Source of the DNA: Lysobacterales bacterium | GTDB lineage: Bacteria; Pseudomonadota; Gammaproteobacteria; Xanthomonadales; SZUA-36 | NCBI GenBank assembly: GCA_009692275.1 | Contig: SHZL01000110.1 | Coordinates: 1-8,480 of the forward strand | Direction: 5' to 3' | DNA length: 8,480 nucleotides | Shown here: positions 6,776 to 8,480 of the stretch, one piece after another | Layout of the letters: every line of letters starts with the position of its first letter | Position numbering within the stretch: position 1 is the stretch's first letter | Position numbers and translations under genes: made by a program | Notes under the pieces: model-generated | The model's input: only the letters and a program-made list of their open reading frames with translations | Told to the model about the DNA's origin: nothing | The model's database searches: none

Positions 6776-6780
6776 AAGGA
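6776..6780 (+). promoter_or_regulatory. ribosome binding site pointing to an ATA start for the MFS gene
   Basis: AAGGA lies eight bases before ATA at 6789-6791, ideal spacing, and directly abuts an ATG (6781) that opens only a three-codon frame (M-T-P-stop). No comparable site precedes the first in-frame ATG at 6870. This site decides between the two start models for the transporter. Confidence 0.6.
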
Positions 6781-6788
6781 ATGACGCC

Positions 6789-7979
6789 ATAAGACTCTTC
6801 GATCACAAGCTCTCCACGACATTCCTGATTTCGACGGTCTATCCCCTCGGGCCGGCGGCCATCATTCTCATGCCAATGCTGGTCGGCGGCATGATCGATG
6901 ACCTGGGCTTCACCGAACAGCAGGCCGGTTATGTTGCGGCCATTGAGGGAGCGGGACTGGTGCTGGCTGCTCTGGTGACGGCCCTGTGGGTTCGCAAAGT
7001 CTCATGGACGAAGGCTTTGGCTGTGGCGTTCATCGGGACGGCATTGGTCAATATCGTCAGCGCCAACCTCGGCGAGTTCCTGCCGTTCCTGCTGCTGCGT
7101 TTCCTGGCGGGCTTTTCCGCCGGCACGATCTTCGCGCTGACCGTTGCCGCATTGGGCGATAACAAGCAACCGGACCGGGCATTTGGCATCGCCCAGATCG
7201 TGCAGGGCGCCATGATGTTTATTGCCTTCACCGGAGGCGCTTACATCCTGAAGCATTGGGCGGTCAGCGAGCTTTATTACATGCTGGCTGCGGCTTCCCT
7301 GCTGATGTTGCTGACGCTGGTGCGCTATCCATCCCAGGGCGCACAAAGAGTCGTACCCCACGGTGTTGCGGGAGATACACCCAACTACACCCGCCTGATC
7401 TGGGTTGGTCTGATAGCCAGCCTGCTGTTTTTCACCAGCATCTTCGGCTTCTGGGCGTATATTGAGCGCGTGGCCCGGGTTGCCGGCCTTAGCATAGAGA
7501 CCATCGGCCTGGCACTGGGGATATCACAATTTGCCGCCATCATCGGGGCGAGTGCTGCAGCCATTGCCAGTGACCGCTACGGGCGCACCGTTCCGCTTGC
7601 ACTGGTTCTCGTCGGGCAAATGGGGGCGCTGTGGCTGCTGGTCGGTCAATTCACGCCCACCGCCTTCTATGTGGGTGCGGGCTTGTTCCAGGCATTATTC
7701 GTGGTGGCCAATTCCTATCAGCTCGGCGTCATCTCCAAGATCGATATCCGGGGGAATTTCCTGGTGCTGGTGACGGGTTTCCAGGTGCTGGGAGCTGCCC
7801 TTGGCCCGGGTATTGCGGCCAAGCTGATCGATAACGGTGACTACAGCCGCATCAACCAGATGGCCGGCGCATTCTGTTTCGTCAGCATACTGATGTTCTT
7901 CTTTATAATTTACCGTACACGCCATATCGGCAGTCCGGTAGCGGAAGCCGAAGGTGCTTTCCGCTCCAGCGAGGCCTGA
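6789..7979 (+). CDS. MFS transporter (distinct subfamily), probable ATA start
   Basis: From ATA at 6789 the product has 396 residues and 12 hydrophobic segments. A conventional ATG start exists only at 6870 (369 residues), but that would delete most of TM1: the in-frame codons 6792-6869 encode RLFDHKLSTTFLISTVYPLG and further hydrophobic residues leading into MLVGGMIDDLG, exactly what a complete MFS amino end looks like. No ATG, GTG or TTG occurs in frame between the stop at 6738 and 6870. Other marks are RFLAGFSAG (104-112) and a motif A-like SDRYGRT (261-267) in the second half; the first-half motif A is degenerate. It differs from the ACS pair nearby. It sits between the SDR and hydrolase genes, two bases before the latter, so it likely imports that pathway's substrate. 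A G-to-A mutation or base-call error at the start codon is the main alternative to a true AUA start. Confidence 0.88.
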   Translation: MRLFDHKLSTTFLISTVYPLGPAAIILMPMLVGGMIDDLGFTEQQAGYVAAIEGAGLVLAALVTALWVRKVSWTKALAVAFIGTALVNIVSANLGEFLPFLLLRFLAGFSAGTIFALTVAALGDNKQPDRAFGIAQIVQGAMMFIAFTGGAYILKHWAVSELYYMLAAASLLMLLTLVRYPSQGAQRVVPHGVAGDTPNYTRLIWVGLIASLLFFTSIFGFWAYIERVARVAGLSIETIGLALGISQFAAIIGASAAAIASDRYGRTVPLALVLVGQMGALWLLVGQFTPTAFYVGAGLFQALFVVANSYQLGVISKIDIRGNFLVLVTGFQVLGAALGPGIAAKLIDNGDYSRINQMAGAFCFVSILMFFFIIYRTRHIGSPVAEAEGAFRSSEA

Positions 7980-7981
7980 TC

Positions 7982-8480
7982 ATGAAGAAACCTGCCGCCA
8001 ACACCCATGGCCCGATCGCGCCCTACATGGCGCTCGGACTGTCCACCGTCGCCTACGGTATCGCCGAAAGACGGCATATCAAGCACAACCTCGAGACCAT
8101 TGAGGAGGCGATTCATGCGGCCGTCTCTATTGTCGGCATCAATATGCCGGTCAAGATCATCGCGCTGGCCGAGGGTGCGCTGACCGGCTTTACGGACGAA
8201 ATTTTTGATCTTCCGCACACGCTGGCAGCCAAGGAGTTGTTTATCGACATCCCCGGGGAGGAGACTGAGGTCCTGGGGCGCCTGGCCAAAATGTACCAGA
8301 CCTACATCATCGTACAGTGCAAGTCCCGCTGGCCTGAAGTGATGCAGGACCGCTTTTTCAATTCACTGCTCGTGATCGGGCCAAACGGTGAGGTGGTGCA
8401 CCGGGCCGCCAAGAACCACTTGTGGTGCCGCGAGCGTTCGTGCACGCCACATGATATCTACGACCGCTGGGTGGAGTGTT
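7982..8480 (+). CDS. nitrilase-superfamily carbon-nitrogen hydrolase, N-terminal part, 3' end outside window
   Basis: The first 166 residues are visible. Nitrilase-superfamily enzymes hydrolyse nitriles, amides or carbamoyl compounds with a Glu-Lys-Cys triad. Glu64 in IIALAEGALTGF (59-70) fits the catalytic glutamate, and Lys144 in HRAAKNHLW (140-148) fits the lysine; the cysteine should follow beyond the right edge. TDEIFDLPH, IDIPGEETEVLGRLAK (88-103) and PHDIYDRW (156-163) recall a subgroup usually annotated nitrilase-related carbon-nitrogen hydrolase, as I remember it. The start is well supported: GAGG at 7971-7974 is seven bases upstream, inside the end of the MFS gene, whose stop is only two bases before this ATG. 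That arrangement predicts translational coupling. The true substrate is unknown; amidase, carbamoylase and nitrilase all remain open. Confidence 0.9.
   Translation, partial: MKKPAANTHGPIAPYMALGLSTVAYGIAERRHIKHNLETIEEAIHAAVSIVGINMPVKIIALAEGALTGFTDEIFDLPHTLAAKELFIDIPGEETEVLGRLAKMYQTYIIVQCKSRWPEVMQDRFFNSLLVIGPNGEVVHRAAKNHLWCRERSCTPHDIYDRWVEC

Noticed and set aside
6781..6792. ATG-ACG-CCA-TAA mini frame as a leader peptide before the MFS gene
   Set aside because: The ribosome binding site directly abuts this ATG with no spacing, so efficient initiation there is unlikely; the site suits the ATA eight bases on.

Overview
This is a GC-rich bacterial window (roughly 60% by eye) with short intergenic gaps, Shine-Dalgarno-led genes and protein families typical of Proteobacteria, most likely a gammaproteobacterium or a relative with a large carbon-catabolism repertoire. 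The taxonomic guess is an inference from overall character; no marker gene is present. The window is an accessory catabolic and transport region: four transporters and three enzymes, with no RNA gene, CRISPR array, insertion sequence or phage gene visible.

Layout. (1) 1-1560, plus strand: the C-terminal part of a LacZ-type GH2 beta-galactosidase, cut by the left edge. (2) 1621-3033, plus: an NCS1-family (purine/cytosine permease-like) transporter 60 bases downstream, probably co-transcribed. Its last 22 bases overlap tail-to-tail with the next gene. (3) 3012-4253 and 4361-5662, minus: two tandem, closely similar MFS transporters of the anion:cation symporter (ACS) type. They are a duplication that includes about 75 bases of leader DNA. 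The upstream copy has gained four 15-base in-frame repeats in its central cytoplasmic loop. (4) 5663-5921: a 259-base divergent intergenic region rich in small dyads, the likely control region. (5) 5922-6740, plus: a classical SDR dehydrogenase. (6) 6789(or 6870)-7979, plus: a third MFS transporter of a different subfamily, whose best start by homology and ribosome binding site is an ATA codon. (7) 7982-8480, plus: the N-terminal 166 residues of a nitrilase-superfamily carbon-nitrogen hydrolase, cut by the right edge.

How they may work together. The SDR, MFS and hydrolase genes look like one transcription unit for uptake and processing of a small amide-, nitrile- or carbamoyl-containing compound that also carries an alcohol or ketone. 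The divergent ACS transporters share its control region. The galactosidase and NCS1 transporter form a second unit ending against the ACS pair. Substrates cannot be fixed from sequence alone. I see no clearly new defence or mobile system. The most unusual points are the ATA start, the repeat-bearing duplicated transporter and the conserved leader block.
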